64,000 nucleotides of DNA from Brachybacterium sp. P6-10-X1 (GTDB lineage: Bacteria > Actinomycetota > Actinomycetes > Actinomycetales > Dermabacteraceae). The translations under genes and the position numbers were made by a program. Below the pieces are notes generated by a model. That model made no database searches and was not told where the DNA came from. It saw only the letters and a list, made by a program, of their open reading frames with translations. Of the stretch, positions 36,946 to 50,058 are shown piece after piece. How positions within the stretch are numbered: position 1 is the stretch's first letter; the number at the start of each line of letters is the position of its first letter. Location of the stretch: contig NZ_CP017297.1 in assembly GCF_001969445.1 (NCBI RefSeq), forward strand, positions 1,736,001 through 1,800,000. Direction: 5' to 3'.

Positions 36946-37665
36946 TCAGCGGCCCAGGGCGCTCTTGCGGGCGGTGGGCTTGGCGGCATCGGGCTCGCGC
37001 AGGTACAGCGGTGCCGTGTCGGAGAGGTCCTCACCCCGGGCGACCCGCTGCGCGGCAGCGAGGATCAGGTGCCCGGCGTCGGCGTGCGCCATCTCGGCGG
37101 TCGCCGGGAGCAGCTGCGGGTACAGCCCGGTGCCGGAGCCGACCAGGAGATCGCAGGCGGTCAGCTCGGCGGCGACGTCCGCGGGCGCGTCCACGGCCGG
37201 CTCCGCCTCGCGGGTGACGGTGCCGTCGGCGGCGCGGCGGTAGCGGGCGTGGTAGACCTCGCGGCGGCGGGCGTCCAGCGCCACGGCGACCGTGACCGGG
37301 GCCGTCCCCGCGCCACCGGTGGCGGCCAGGGCCTGGTGCGCGAGAGCGTCCAGCGAGCTGATCCCGTGCAGCGGGATGCCCAGCATCCCGGCGATGCTGC
37401 GGGCGGCGACCAGGCCCACGCGCAGCCCGGTGAAGGGGCCCGGCCCGCGGCCGACGACGATCCCGGTGAGGTCGGCGCGCTCGGTGTCCGCCTCGGCCAT
37501 GGTCTCCTCGACCAGGGCCAGCAGCACCTCGTCGTGGTGGCGGGAGCGGTCGTCGCCGTGGACGGCGAGGACCTCGGGAGGCTCCACGTCGCGGGCGCCT
37601 CCCTCGAGCCGTCCACGTGCGACGGCGACGCTCACCGCTCCGGAGGTGTCGATTCCCAGCAGCAT
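36946..37665 (-). CDS. tsaB: tRNA threonylcarbamoyladenosine biosynthesis protein TsaB
   Basis: 239 residues. ASKHA-fold N-terminus MLLGIDTSGAVSVAV, then GPGPFTGLRVGLVAARSIAGMLGIPLHGISSLDALAHQAL, the TsaB core. Acts with TsaD and TsaE in t6A37 formation. Its ATG overlaps the tsaE stop (TGATG), indicating coupling. Confidence 0.94.
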   Translation of the reverse strand: MLLGIDTSGAVSVAVARGRLEGGARDVEPPEVLAVHGDDRSRHHDEVLLALVEETMAEADTERADLTGIVVGRGPGPFTGLRVGLVAARSIAGMLGIPLHGISSLDALAHQALAATGGAGTAPVTVAVALDARRREVYHARYRRAADGTVTREAEPAVDAPADVAAELTACDLLVGSGTGLYPQLLPATAEMAHADAGHLILAAAQRVARGEDLSDTAPLYLREPDAAKPTARKSALGR

Positions 37666-38288
37666 CAGCGATTCTCCTCGGCGGTGGGGGTGGGTCCCAC
37701 GTGCGCGGACGAGCCGCGCTGTGCAGGGTTCGCGCGGGGTCCGGACTGCACGAACGATCCGGGCGGCGCCGACGGGCCGGGCAGCGCGGACAGGGCGGCG
37801 GCGAGCGCGGTGCGCGCCTCGTCGTCCCAGCGTGGGCCGCTCGGGGTCAGGCGCAGGGTGCGGGGCTCGTCGGGGTCCTCCGGATCCTCGACCTCGTCGG
37901 GCCGTTCGAGCTCGACCAGCAACACGGACTCCATGAGGTGCTCGACCCTGCCGCGACCCCATTCGACGACGGTGACGGAGGCGTCGAGATCGGCCTCGAG
38001 GTCGAGGTCGTCGATGTCGCCGTCCCCGCCGAGGCGGTAGGCGTCCACGTGCACCAGCGCCGGACCGCCGCTCGAGCTGGTGTGGACGCGCTCGATCACG
38101 AAGGTCGGGGAGGCGACGGGACCGCGCACCCCGAGACCCTCGCCGAGGCCCTGGGTGAAGGTGGTCTTGCCGGCGCCGAGCGGGCCGTCCAGCACCAGCA
38201 GGTCGCCGGCGCGCAGCACGCCGGCGAGCGTGCGGGCAGCGGCGCGGGTGCCGTCGGCGTCCAGGGTGCGGATCTCGAGGCCGCTCAC
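37665..38288 (-). CDS. tsaE: tRNA threonylcarbamoyladenosine biosynthesis ATPase TsaE
   Basis: 207 residues, longer than the usual ~150 because of a C-terminal P/G/A-rich tail. Walker A LDGPLGAGKTTFTQGLGEGLG, switch-like SPTFVIERVH, HVDAYRLG and VVEWGRGR are the TsaE landmarks. GTG start at 38288 overlaps the alr stop by 4 bp. Confidence 0.93.
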   Translation of the reverse strand: MSGLEIRTLDADGTRAAARTLAGVLRAGDLLVLDGPLGAGKTTFTQGLGEGLGVRGPVASPTFVIERVHTSSSGGPALVHVDAYRLGGDGDIDDLDLEADLDASVTVVEWGRGRVEHLMESVLLVELERPDEVEDPEDPDEPRTLRLTPSGPRWDDEARTALAAALSALPGPSAPPGSFVQSGPRANPAQRGSSAHVGPTPTAEENR

Positions 38289-39457
38289 GGGAGCACCTCT
38301 CGGGTGACCCGTCCGGAGACCGAGGTGAGGACCTCGTAGGGGATGGTCCCGGCGGCTCGCGCCCAGTCGTCGGCGGTGGTGGCGGCCGGGGCGTTGGGCG
38401 CTCCCCCGGCGTCGCCGAAGACGAACACCTCGTCCCCGGCGCGGGCGTCGGAGTCCGGGCCCAGGTCGACGACGATCTGGTCCATGCTGATCCGGCCGAT
38501 CTGGGCGACGCGGCGGTCGCCGGACTCGGTGCGCACGAGCACCTCGCAGCGGTCGCTGCCGGCGCGGTGCAGCCCGTCGGCGTAGCCGAGCGGCACCAGG
38601 CCGACGCGGGTGCGCTGGGCGGTGGTGTGGATCCGGCCGTAGCCGATGCTGTGACCCTCGGGGACCTCCTTGACCATCGCCAGACGGCTCTTCAGGGTCA
38701 TCGCGGGGCGCAGAGGGACGTCGGTGGCGACCGGCGGATAGCCGTACAGGGCGATGCCGGGACGCACCAGGTCGCGGTGCAGGTCGGGGCGGGTCAACAG
38801 CGCGGCGGAGTTGGCGATGTGCTTCAGCGGGACGGGCCCCGCCTCCTCCTCGAGCGCCTCGCACGCCGAGTCGAACAGCTCGACCTGCTGGTCGGTGGCC
38901 GGGTCGGCCGGATCGTCCGCGCTGGTCAGGTGCGTCCAAGCGGCCACGACCTGGAGGAGGTCGTCCTCGACCATCGTCGCGCCGAGCTCACGGATCTGCC
39001 ACGGCATGATTCCGCCGCGCCCCATACCGGTGTCGATCTTCAGGTGCACACGGGCCCGACGGTCGGCCTGACGGGCGGCGTCGGACACGAGCGCGACCAT
39101 CTCCGGGGAGCCGACGGACACGTCGATCCCGGAGGAGAGCACCTCCGGCAGCACGATCGCGGCGGTGTGCGGCTCGTACAGCCAGGTGAGGATGTGCGCG
39201 TCGAGACCGGCGCGGGCGAGCGCGAGCGCGCTGGCGGGGTGGGCGACGCCGAGCCAGGTGGCCCCGCCCTCGAGCGCGGCCCGGGCGGCGGTGAGCATGC
39301 CGTGCCCGTAGCCGTCGGCCTTGACCACCGCCATCAGGGCGGTCTGCTCCTCCAGCAGCCCGGTCAGCGCCCGGGTGTTCTGGGTGATCGCCGCAGGGTC
39401 GATCACGGCCCGGTTGGGCACGTGCCGGGGGTCCTCGGCAGGGATCGGGATGGTCAT
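38285..39457 (-). CDS. alr: Alanine racemase
   Basis: 390 residues. PLP lysine in MAVVKADGYGHG, RVHLKIDTGMGRGGI, VRPGIALYGYPP and the second catalytic tyrosine region SIGYGRIHTT, then RISMDQIVVDLG. Makes D-alanine for peptidoglycan. Located between nnrD/E and tsaE in a tight minus-strand operon. Confidence 0.95.
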   Translation of the reverse strand: MTIPIPAEDPRHVPNRAVIDPAAITQNTRALTGLLEEQTALMAVVKADGYGHGMLTAARAALEGGATWLGVAHPASALALARAGLDAHILTWLYEPHTAAIVLPEVLSSGIDVSVGSPEMVALVSDAARQADRRARVHLKIDTGMGRGGIMPWQIRELGATMVEDDLLQVVAAWTHLTSADDPADPATDQQVELFDSACEALEEEAGPVPLKHIANSAALLTRPDLHRDLVRPGIALYGYPPVATDVPLRPAMTLKSRLAMVKEVPEGHSIGYGRIHTTAQRTRVGLVPLGYADGLHRAGSDRCEVLVRTESGDRRVAQIGRISMDQIVVDLGPDSDARAGDEVFVFGDAGGAPNAPAATTADDWARAAGTIPYEVLTSVSGRVTREVLP

Positions 39458-39470
39458 CGAGCTCCTCGGT

Positions 39471-40976
39471 TCACGACAGGGCGCCCGCCAGGATAGTCCC
39501 GAGAGCCTCCGGGAGGTGCTCGGCGACGTCGAGGGCGACCAGGGGCAGCGTCCCGCCCCGGGAGGCCAGGCGCCCGGCGCGGCCGTGCAGGATCGCGGCC
39601 AGCGTCGCGGCGTCCGGGCCCGTCAGACCGGCGGCGAGCAGAGTTCCGATCATCCCCGCGAGCACGTCGCCGGTGCCGGCGGTGGCGAGCTGGCTGGTGG
39701 CGTCGTCCTGGGCGCACAGCGGTCCGCCGTCAGCGGGGGCGATGAGGGTGATCGCGCCCTTGAGCAGGACGGTCGCTCCGGTCGCCGTCGCGAGAGCGAT
39801 CGCGAGATCGGGACCCGGGAGGTCCGGGTCGATCCCGAGGCGCTCGGCCAGACGGTCCGCCTCCCCGCGGTGCGGAGTCAGCACCACGTCGCCCGGGAAG
39901 CGGTGCGCGGCGCCGATCGCGTCCAGGCCCCCGGCGTCGATCACGCCCCGCGAGACCTCCCCCGGTGTGTTCTCTCCCCCGGCGGTGCTCAGCAGATCGA
40001 CGCCGGCGCGGGTGCGAGGATCATCACTCGCGAGGCCCGGGCCGGCCACGAGGGCGTGCAGGCGGCCGATCGCCTCCGGGTCGACGGTCTCCGCCGGATG
40101 ACCGACCACTTCGGGGCGCGTGCGCAGTACGAGGTCCAGCACGCTCTGCGGAGCGATGACCCGGACCATCCCGGCGCCGGTGCGGGCCGCCCCCGAGGCG
40201 GCCAGGACCGCGGCGCCGGGGAAGCGGGGACTGCCGGCGACGAGGGCGACCACGCCGCGGGAGTACTTGGTGGCGTCCCGCTCCGGCTGCGGCCAGCGCT
40301 CCGTCACCTCGGCGTCACCCAGGCGGATCACCGTGGGCTCGGCCGGGAGATGATCGGCCAGATCGAGATCGACGAGGTGGACGTGACCGGCCAGCTCGGC
40401 CCCGCCGGGCAGCAGCAGACCTGCTTTGACGGCGCCGAAAGTGACGGTCTCCCGGGCCGTGAGGGCTCCGGGTGCCGCCAGCCCGGTGGAGGCGTCCACG
40501 AAGCTGGGCACGTCGACCGCGATCACGGGCGCTCCGCTGCGACGCACCTCCTCCAGCAGCGTGGTCAGGTACGCGGGGACCTCGGCGCGGCCGCCGATGC
40601 CGACGATCGCGTCCAGCACCAGGTCGGCCTCGGCGAGCCGGGCCCGCAGGTCCTCGGGGTCGGCGTCGTCGAGAGCGTGGAGGGTGCCCCCGGCCTCGCG
40701 GAAGGCTTCTGCGCCGCCGGCGTGGAACCCGTCGGCGGTGGCGATCGCGTCGGCGACGATCCCCTGACCGCGCAGCAGGGCGGCCGCGTAGAGCCCGTCC
40801 CCGCCGTTGTCCCCGCTGCCGGCGAGCACGAGGACCCGGGGCGCGTCCGGGGCGCGCAGGTGCTCCGCGACACGGCCGGCGAGGGCGCGCGCGGCATGGA
40901 GCATCAGAGGCCGTCCGGCGTCCAGCAGGGGGCGTTCCGCGGCACGGACCTGCTGGGCGGTGTATCCGCGGATCAT
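39471..40976 (-). CDS. nnr: Bifunctional NAD(P)H-hydrate epimerase / ADP-dependent dehydratase
   Basis: 501 residues. N-terminal YjeF_N epimerase domain (RVLVLAGSGDNGGDGLYAAALLRGQG; DLVLDAIVGIGGRAEVP) and C-terminal carbohydrate-kinase-like dehydratase domain (RGVVALVAGSPRFPGAAVLAASGAARTGAGMV; VLTPHRGEADRL; TAGTGDVLAGMIGTLLAAG). Repairs damaged NAD(P)HX. Overlaps acpS by 4 bp upstream. Confidence 0.94.
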   Translation of the reverse strand: MIRGYTAQQVRAAERPLLDAGRPLMLHAARALAGRVAEHLRAPDAPRVLVLAGSGDNGGDGLYAAALLRGQGIVADAIATADGFHAGGAEAFREAGGTLHALDDADPEDLRARLAEADLVLDAIVGIGGRAEVPAYLTTLLEEVRRSGAPVIAVDVPSFVDASTGLAAPGALTARETVTFGAVKAGLLLPGGAELAGHVHLVDLDLADHLPAEPTVIRLGDAEVTERWPQPERDATKYSRGVVALVAGSPRFPGAAVLAASGAARTGAGMVRVIAPQSVLDLVLRTRPEVVGHPAETVDPEAIGRLHALVAGPGLASDDPRTRAGVDLLSTAGGENTPGEVSRGVIDAGGLDAIGAAHRFPGDVVLTPHRGEADRLAERLGIDPDLPGPDLAIALATATGATVLLKGAITLIAPADGGPLCAQDDATSQLATAGTGDVLAGMIGTLLAAGLTGPDAATLAAILHGRAGRLASRGGTLPLVALDVAEHLPEALGTILAGALS

Positions 40977-41482
40977 CCTGCCTCCTCGTGGTCGGCGTGG
41001 TCGGCGCGGTCGACGCGTTCGGCGCGGCCGGCGCGTTCGGCGCGTTCGGCGCGTTCGGCGACCACGATCGCGGTCGCGATGTCCCCGTCGTGCGAGAGCG
41101 AGAGGTGCAGGTGGGCGACCTGTTGGGCCTCGGCGGCCCGCAGGGTGGCTCCGCGCAGGCGCAGGTAAGGGCGGCGGGCCTCCGTGCGCTCGACGGTGAC
41201 GTCCTGCCAGGAGAAGTCCCCGGGGGCGCCGAGGGCCTTGCCCACGGCCTCCTTCGCGGCGACCCGCGCGGCGCGGGAGGCGGCCGACAGATCCCGCTCC
41301 TGCGGGGTGAACAGGCGTGCCAGCAGGGCGGGGGTGCGATCGATCAGCGCGGCCAGGCGCGAGATGTCCACGACGTCGACGCCCACGCCGGCCACGGTGC
41401 CGTCCTCACGGGGCGCGAACGCCCGGCCCCCGAAGCTGTCGTCGGGGCCGGGCGTCGGCGTCGCGGTCGGAAAACTGCTCAT
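40973..41482 (-). CDS. acpS: Holo-[acyl-carrier-protein] synthase
   Basis: 169 residues. ACPS core: GVGVDVVDISRLAALIDR with the Mg-binding Asp, LFTPQERDL, ARVAAKEAVGKALG (WxxKEA-type motif) and LHLSLSHDGDIATAIVVAE. The ~30-residue N-terminus and ~25-residue C-terminal tail are extra; the tail (AERAERAERAGRAERVDRAD) comes from a 9-bp DNA repeat. Transfers phosphopantetheine to ACP. Confidence 0.93.
   Translation of the reverse strand: MSSFPTATPTPGPDDSFGGRAFAPREDGTVAGVGVDVVDISRLAALIDRTPALLARLFTPQERDLSAASRAARVAAKEAVGKALGAPGDFSWQDVTVERTEARRPYLRLRGATLRAAEAQQVAHLHLSLSHDGDIATAIVVAERAERAERAGRAERVDRADHADHEEAG
40991..41062. repeat. 9-bp tandem repeat at the 3' end of acpS
   Basis: Eight 9-bp units of the form (g/t)(t/c)cggcg(c/t)g, several identical ttcggcgcg, encoding the charged AER/DRA tail of AcpS. 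Lies immediately before the stop, so length variation would change only the tail. Confidence 0.88.
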
Positions 41483-41606
41483 CCCCGCAGTATCACACCC
41501 CGGCCCGGGAATCGGCGGGCGGGGGCTCGACGGGCACGGAGCCGGCGACGGGGCGGGACGAGTCAGGGCGTCGGTCTGCGGCGGGATCAGCGCGCAGCCG
41601 CCGACG

Positions 41607-43475
41607 TCACTCGACGGTGACGGACTTGGCGAGGTTGCGGGGCTGGTCCACATCCAGGCCCTTCGCGGTGGCCAGCTCGCAGGAGAAGATCTGCAGCGGG
41701 ATCACGGTCAGCAGGGCCGCGAACAGGGTGCGGGTGGCGGGCACCCGGATCACCTCGTCGGCGTAGGGCAGCACCTCGTCGTCGCCCTCCTCGGCGATCA
41801 CCAGGGTGCGGGCGCCGCGGGCGCGGACCTCCTGGATGTTGGAGACCACCTTGGAGTGCAGCGAGTGGCGACCGTGGGGCGAGGGCACGATGACGAAGAC
41901 CGGCTGACCCTCCTCGACCAGAGCGATCGGCCCGTGCTTGAGCTCGCCGGCGGCGAAGCCCTCGGCATGGATGTAGGCGATCTCCTTGAGCTTCAGGGCA
42001 CCTTCCATCGCGGTCGGATAGCCGACGTGACGGCCCAGGAACAGCACGCTGGTGACGTCCTGCATCTCGTCGGCGAGTCGCTCGATCTGCCCGGAGTTGT
42101 CCAGCACCTGCTGGATCTGGTCGGGGATCTGCTCGAGGTCGGACATCAGCGCGGCGATCTCGTCGGGGTAGAGGTTCCCGCGCACCTGCGCCAGGAACAG
42201 GCCCAGCAGGTAGCAGGCGGCGATCTGACCCAGGTACGCCTTGGTGGAGGCGACCGCGATCTCGGGACCGACGTGCAGGTACAGCGCGGCGTCGGACTCG
42301 CGCGGAATGGTCGAACCACGGGTGTTGCAGATCGCGATCACCTTCGCGCCCTGCTCCCGGGCGTGGCGCACGGCCATCAGCGTGTCCATGGTCTCGCCGG
42401 ACTGCGAGATGGCCACGACCAGGGTCTTCTCGGTGACGACCGGGTCGCGGTAGCGGAACTCGTGGGCGAGCTCGACCTCGGTGGGGATGCGGCACCAGTG
42501 CTCGATGGCGTACTTGGCGACCTCACCGGCGTTGGCGGCGGTGCCGCAGGCGACCACGACGATCTTGTCGACGCTGCGCAGCACGGAGGGGTCGATGTCC
42601 ATCTCGTCGAGCTGGAGGGAGCCGGCGGACAGCCGACCCAGCAGGGTGTCGGCCACGGCGCTCGCCTGCTCGTGGATCTCCTTCGCCATGAAGGAGGGGT
42701 ACCCGCCCTTCTGCGCTGCGGCGGCGTCCCACTCGATGGTGTAGCGCTTGGCGTCGGTGACCTCGTGTCCGTCGACGTCGATCAGGTCGACGGAATCCGC
42801 CGTGACGGTGACGACCTGGTCCTGGCCGATCTCGAGGGCCTCCTTGGTGGAGTCCACGAAGGCGGCCACGTCGGAGCCGAGGAAGTTCTCGCCGTCACCG
42901 AGGCCGACGACCAGCGGGGAGTTGCGGCGGGCGGCGACGACGGTGTCGGGGGCGTCACGGTGCACGGCCAGCAAGGTGAAGGCACCCTCCAGCCGGGAGG
43001 CGCTGCGACGCATCGCCTCGGTGAGGTTTCCGGTGGACTCCATCTCGCGGGCGATCAGGTGCGCGGCGGCCTCGGAGTCGGTCTCGGAGGTGAAGGCGAA
43101 GCCGTCCTTCTCGAGCTCTGCGCGCAAGGTCGCGAAGTTCTCGATGATGCCGTTGTGGACCACGGCGAGCTCGCCCTCGCGGCCGCCGACGTGGGGATGG
43201 GCGTTGGTGTCGGTCGGGCCGCCGTGGGTGGCCCAGCGGGTGTGCGCGATGGCGACCTGTCCGGTGGTACCCGCCGCGCCGTCGAGGGCTTCGCGGAGGT
43301 TGGCGAGCTTCCCGGCGCGCTTGGTCACGCGCACGGCGTCGTCGTCCAGCACGGCGACGCCCGCGGAGTCGTAGCCGCGGTACTCGAGGCGGGCGAGGCC
43401 CTGGAGGGCGACGTCCACGGGACGGGAGGAGGGGGCTGCGGCCTGCGGGCCTGCGTATCCGACGATTCCACACAT
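41607..43475 (-). CDS. glmS: Glutamine-fructose-6-phosphate aminotransferase (isomerizing)
   Basis: 622 residues. Catalytic Cys directly after Met (MCGIVGYAG), glutaminase motifs HTRWATHGGPTDTNAHPH and HNGIIEN, then two SIS domains (ESDAALYLHVGPEIAVASTKAYLGQ; FLGRHVGYPTAMEGALKLKEIAYIHAEGFAAGELKHGP) and C-terminal DQPRNLAKSVTVE. First step to UDP-GlcNAc; glmM lies 1.7 kb away in the same block. ATG at 43475 is fixed by the catalytic Cys2. Confidence 0.97.
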   Translation of the reverse strand: MCGIVGYAGPQAAAPSSRPVDVALQGLARLEYRGYDSAGVAVLDDDAVRVTKRAGKLANLREALDGAAGTTGQVAIAHTRWATHGGPTDTNAHPHVGGREGELAVVHNGIIENFATLRAELEKDGFAFTSETDSEAAAHLIAREMESTGNLTEAMRRSASRLEGAFTLLAVHRDAPDTVVAARRNSPLVVGLGDGENFLGSDVAAFVDSTKEALEIGQDQVVTVTADSVDLIDVDGHEVTDAKRYTIEWDAAAAQKGGYPSFMAKEIHEQASAVADTLLGRLSAGSLQLDEMDIDPSVLRSVDKIVVVACGTAANAGEVAKYAIEHWCRIPTEVELAHEFRYRDPVVTEKTLVVAISQSGETMDTLMAVRHAREQGAKVIAICNTRGSTIPRESDAALYLHVGPEIAVASTKAYLGQIAACYLLGLFLAQVRGNLYPDEIAALMSDLEQIPDQIQQVLDNSGQIERLADEMQDVTSVLFLGRHVGYPTAMEGALKLKEIAYIHAEGFAAGELKHGPIALVEEGQPVFVIVPSPHGRHSLHSKVVSNIQEVRARGARTLVIAEEGDDEVLPYADEVIRVPATRTLFAALLTVIPLQIFSCELATAKGLDVDQPRNLAKSVTVE

Positions 43476-43956
43476 GCAGATCACGCTAACGACCTCGGCG
43501 CTCCCGTGCCGCGTGCGAGCCCTCTCGGTGAGAGTCGTTCCTCACCCTGCCGGGGGCGCGTGCATGCGCCTGGCCGATCCTGCGCACGGCCGGTCAGATT
43601 CGCGCAGACGGCATGGTCCGGTCGGTGCGGCCGACGGGGCGCGCCCGGTGGCGCCGGGCGTCCGTCGCCCGACCCGCGTCGAGGGCCGGGTGCCGGGTGC
43701 CGGGAGCCGTACGACGAGCGCCGGGTGCCGGGTGCCGAGCGTCGGGCGTCGGGCGTCGGGCGTCGGGCGTCGGGCGTCGGGCGTCGGGCGTCGGGCGATC
43801 GGTACCGAGAACGGCCTGTCAGGGCGCGACCTCCCGCGGGTCACGTCGTCATCGCACGCAGGGCAGTCGGTCGCGGGCGTCGTTCCCGTCGCGTCCGGGT
43901 CTCATCTCACAGCGTGGCGGTGAAGTTCCCGGCTCGCAGCTGGAAGAATCATCGAC
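43476..43956. other. Divergent glmS/coaA intergenic region
   Basis: 481 bp with no gene. It includes the heptamer array at 43741-43796 and, before it, looser gccgggt-type repeats (about 43685-43740). Promoters for both neighbours must lie here. A repeat-encoded frame (PTPDARRPTPDARRP) is an artefact of the array. Confidence 0.6.
43741..43796. repeat. Perfect 7-bp tandem array, 8 copies of GTCGGGC
   Basis: Eight uninterrupted copies of gtcgggc, preceded by 43685-43740 with several gccgggt/gccggga copies. Such a perfect array is prone to slippage and sits about 160 bp before the coaA start. Confidence 0.95.
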
Positions 43957-44913
43957 ATGAAGGCCGCGTCAGCGTCGAGCACCGTCACCCCGTTCGAGGA
44001 GATCCCGCGAGAGGACTGGGCGCGCCTGTCCAGTCAGACCCCGCTGCCGCTGTCCGAGGACGACATCGCCAAGCTGCGCGGCCTCGGCGATCGCCTGGAC
44101 CTGCGCGAGGTCGACGCCGTCTACCGGCCGATCTCCCGCCTGCTGAACATCCAGGTCGCGGCGGCGCAGGTCCTGCGTCGGGACCGAGAGGGCTTCCTCG
44201 ACCAGCGTCAGCACCGCACTCCGTACATCATCGGCGTGGCCGGATCGGTCGCGGTCGGCAAGTCGACCACCGCGCGACTGCTGCGCGAGCTGATGGCGCG
44301 CTGGCCGGAGACGCCGCGGGTGCAGCTGGTGACGACCGACGGCTTCCTGCTGCCCAACGCCGAGCTCGAGAAGCGGGGGATCATGCACCGCAAGGGCTTC
44401 CCCGAGAGCTACGACCGGCGCGGCCTGCTGCGCTTCGTCGCCGACGTGAAGTCCGGGCAGGAGCGGGTCGAGGCCCCGGTCTACTCGCACCTGACCTACG
44501 ACATCCTCGAGGACGAGCGGGTCGTGGTCGAGCAGCCTGACGTGCTGATCCTGGAGGGCCTGAACGTTCTGCAGCCGGCCCGGCCCCGTCGCGACGGTCG
44601 CCTGGGGATGGCGGTCTCGGACTTCTTCGACTTCTCGGTGTACGTCGACGCCCGCCTCGAGGACGTCCGGCGCTGGTACGTCGACCGCTTCCTGCAGCTG
44701 CGGCGGACGGCCTTCTCCGACCCGCGCTCATACTTCCGTCGCTATGCGGACCTCACCGATGACGAGGCCGTACAGACGGCCGAGCGGATCTGGCGCACCA
44801 TCAACGGGCCGAACCTCACGGAGAACGTGCTGCCCACGCGCGGCCGCGCGGACCTCGTGCTGCGCAAGGACGGCCGGCACCGCGTGCACTCGGTGCTCCT
44901 GCGCAAGGTCTGA
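43957..44913 (+). CDS. coaA: Type I pantothenate kinase
   Basis: 318 residues. P-loop [49 protein letters not shown] (CoaA signature), [32 protein letters not shown] and [25 protein letters not shown]. First committed step of CoA synthesis. ATG at 43957. Confidence 0.96.
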   Translation: MKAASASSTVTPFEEIPREDWARLSSQTPLPLSEDDIAKLRGLGDRLDLREVDAVYRPISRLLNIQVAAAQVLRRDREGFLDQRQHRTPYIIGVAGSVAVGKSTTARLLRELMARWPETPRVQLVTTDGFLLPNAELEKRGIMHRKGFPESYDRRGLLRFVADVKSGQERVEAPVYSHLTYDILEDERVVVEQPDVLILEGLNVLQPARPRRDGRLGMAVSDFFDFSVYVDARLEDVRRWYVDRFLQLRRTAFSDPRSYFRRYADLTDDEAVQTAERIWRTINGPNLTENVLPTRGRADLVLRKDGRHRVHSVLLRKV

Positions 44914-44954
44914 GTCGACCCGCAGGAGGGTGACCTCACCCGCCGATCCGGCCC

Positions 44955-45065
44955 CACCACCCGGGCCACCCGGCCCACCCAGCCACGCGAGCCACCCCGA
45001 CACCCGGGCCACCCCGACACCCGGGCCACCCGGCCACCCGGCCACCCGGCCACCCGGCCACCCGC
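44955..45065. repeat. Repeat tract downstream of coaA
   Basis: Starts with longer repeats (gacacccgggccacc twice, 44998-45030) and ends in five 8-bp units ccacccgg at 45026-45065, the last merging into the large inverted repeat at 45063. Confidence 0.85.
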
Positions 45066-45124
45066 CGAGCTCTGCGTTGCTGTTGCCACCGTCGATTTTG
45101 GCACCAGCAACGCAGAGCTCGGCG
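45063..45124. repeat. 26-bp-arm inverted repeat containing GAGCTCTGCGTT
   Basis: Left arm 45063-45088 (CGCCGAGCTCTGCGTTGCTG, one mismatch, then TGCCA) pairs with 45099-45124 around a 10-bp AT-rich loop (ccgtcgattt). It lies between convergent coaA and glmM and would be a very strong terminator, but the same word recurs at 50059-50154, suggesting a dispersed repeat family. Confidence 0.88.
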
Positions 45125-45177
45125 CCGGGGAGTGGGAGCTGGGTGGCCCGGCGGGGCGGACGGCCGGCCCGGACGTG

Positions 45178-45225
45178 GTCAGAGCCGGACGGGGTCAGAG
45201 CCGGGCGGGGTCAGAGGGCGACGCG
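45178..45225. repeat. Three 16-bp units overlapping the glmM stop
   Basis: gtcagag begins units at 45178, 45194 and 45210; the third holds the glmM stop (45211-45213). As 16 is not a multiple of three, the repeated TGA falls in all three frames downstream of the gene. Confidence 0.8.
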
Positions 45226-46557
45226 GTCCCGGACGATGGTGGCGAGGCGCTCGGCGACCGAGCTGGCCACCTCGTCGGAGGGGGCCTCGACCATGACGCG
45301 GACCACGGGCTCGGTGCCGGAGGGGCGCAGCAGCACCCGGCCGGTCTCCCCCAGCTCCGCCTCCGCCGCGGCGACCGCGTCGAGCACGCCGCGGTCGATC
45401 GTGGCGCGGGCCTTGTCGACGTCCTTGACGTTGATGAGCGCCTGCGGCATCCGGGTCATGACATCGGCCAGCTCGCGGGCGGTGCGGCCGGTCTCGGCGA
45501 TCCGCTGCAGCAGGTGCAGAGCGGTCAGCTCCCCGTCGCCGGTGGTGGCGTGGTCGGCGATGATGACGTGCCCGGACTGCTCCCCGCCGATGGAGTACCC
45601 GCCGAGGTTCATCTCCTCGAGCACGTAGCGGTCCCCGACCGCGGTCTGGCCCAGCAGGATCCCGTGCTCGCGCATGGCGAGCTTCAGACCGAGGTTGCTC
45701 ATGACGGTGACCACGAGGGTGTCGTCGTGAAGGCGGCCCTTCTCCTTGAGGTCGAGGGCGAGGATGCCCATGATCTGATCGCCGTCGATGATCTCGCCGT
45801 CCGCGTCGACCGCGAGGCAGCGGTCCGCGTCGCCGTCGAAGGCGACCCCGATGTCGGCGCCGTGCTCGCGCACCGCGGTCTGGAGCGGACCGAGATGGGT
45901 GGAGCCGACGCCGTCGTTGATCAGGCCGCCGTCGCCGTGGTCGCCGATCACGTGGACGGTGGCACCGGCGCGGCGCAGCGCCAGCGGCCCGGTCTCGGAG
46001 GCCGCGCCGTTCGCGCAGTCGGCGACCACGGTGAGTCCTTCCAGGGAGCGGTCCAGGGTGGCGACCAGGTGCTCGACATAGGCGTCGATCGCGCCCTCGT
46101 ATCGGGTGATGGTGCCGACGTCGGAGCCCTCGGGACGGTCCCACTCCTCGCCGAGGCGTGCCTCGATGGCGTCCTCGACCTCGTCGGGCAGCTTGGTGCC
46201 GCCGCGGGCGAAGAACTTGATGCCGTTGTCGGGGGCGGGATTGTGGGACGCGGAGATCATCACGCCGAGGTCCGCGCTGGTGGACTGGACCAGGTGGGCC
46301 AGGCCCGGGGTGGGCAGCACCTCGGCGTCGAACACGTCGACCCCGGCGGAGGCGAGTCCCGCGCAGACGGCGGCGGAGAGGAAGTGCCCCGACGGGCGGG
46401 TGTCCCGGGCGACGATGGCGCGCGGCCGGCTGCCGCCGAAGGCACCCAGAGTTCCCAGGACGTGGGCCGCTCCCACGGAGAGCTCTACCGCGAGCTCCGC
46501 GGTGATGTCGCCGTTGGCGCGTCCGCGCACTCCGTCGGTTCCGAACAGTCGTGCCAC
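45211..46557 (-). CDS. glmM: Phosphoglucosamine mutase
   Basis: 448 residues. [15 protein letters not shown] at the N-terminus, active-site phosphoserine loop [19 protein letters not shown], metal-binding AFDGDADRC, sugar-binding [18 protein letters not shown] and phosphate-binding [17 protein letters not shown]. Converts glucosamine-6-P to glucosamine-1-P. Confidence 0.97.
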   Translation of the reverse strand: MARLFGTDGVRGRANGDITAELAVELSVGAAHVLGTLGAFGGSRPRAIVARDTRPSGHFLSAAVCAGLASAGVDVFDAEVLPTPGLAHLVQSTSADLGVMISASHNPAPDNGIKFFARGGTKLPDEVEDAIEARLGEEWDRPEGSDVGTITRYEGAIDAYVEHLVATLDRSLEGLTVVADCANGAASETGPLALRRAGATVHVIGDHGDGGLINDGVGSTHLGPLQTAVREHGADIGVAFDGDADRCLAVDADGEIIDGDQIMGILALDLKEKGRLHDDTLVVTVMSNLGLKLAMREHGILLGQTAVGDRYVLEEMNLGGYSIGGEQSGHVIIADHATTGDGELTALHLLQRIAETGRTARELADVMTRMPQALINVKDVDKARATIDRGVLDAVAAAEAELGETGRVLLRPSGTEPVVRVMVEAPSDEVASSVAERLATIVRDRVAL

Positions 46558-46702
46558 AGGGATCTCCTCATGAGAACGGGGGTGTCGTCGTCCGGGCGGG
46601 GCCGTCGCAGGGGGCGACCCGGGGCGGACGTCGGCTGTGAGACTACCCGCTGCACCCGCCCCTGCTCGTCATCGGTCCGCTCGCGACGTTAGTTTGGGAG
46701 GT

Positions 46703-50020
<3,318 letters not shown>

Positions 50021-50058
50021 TCGCTCGGAGGCCGTGCGGGGGCGGTCTCTCCGACCCG

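Noticed and set aside
43542..43844. Small protein with PTPDARR repeats
   Set aside because: It is a translation of the GTCGGGC DNA array, with no start signal.
41184..44540. 1118-residue plus-strand frame
   Set aside because: Antisense to glmS and runs across the coaA start and repeat array; composition typical of GC-shadow frames.
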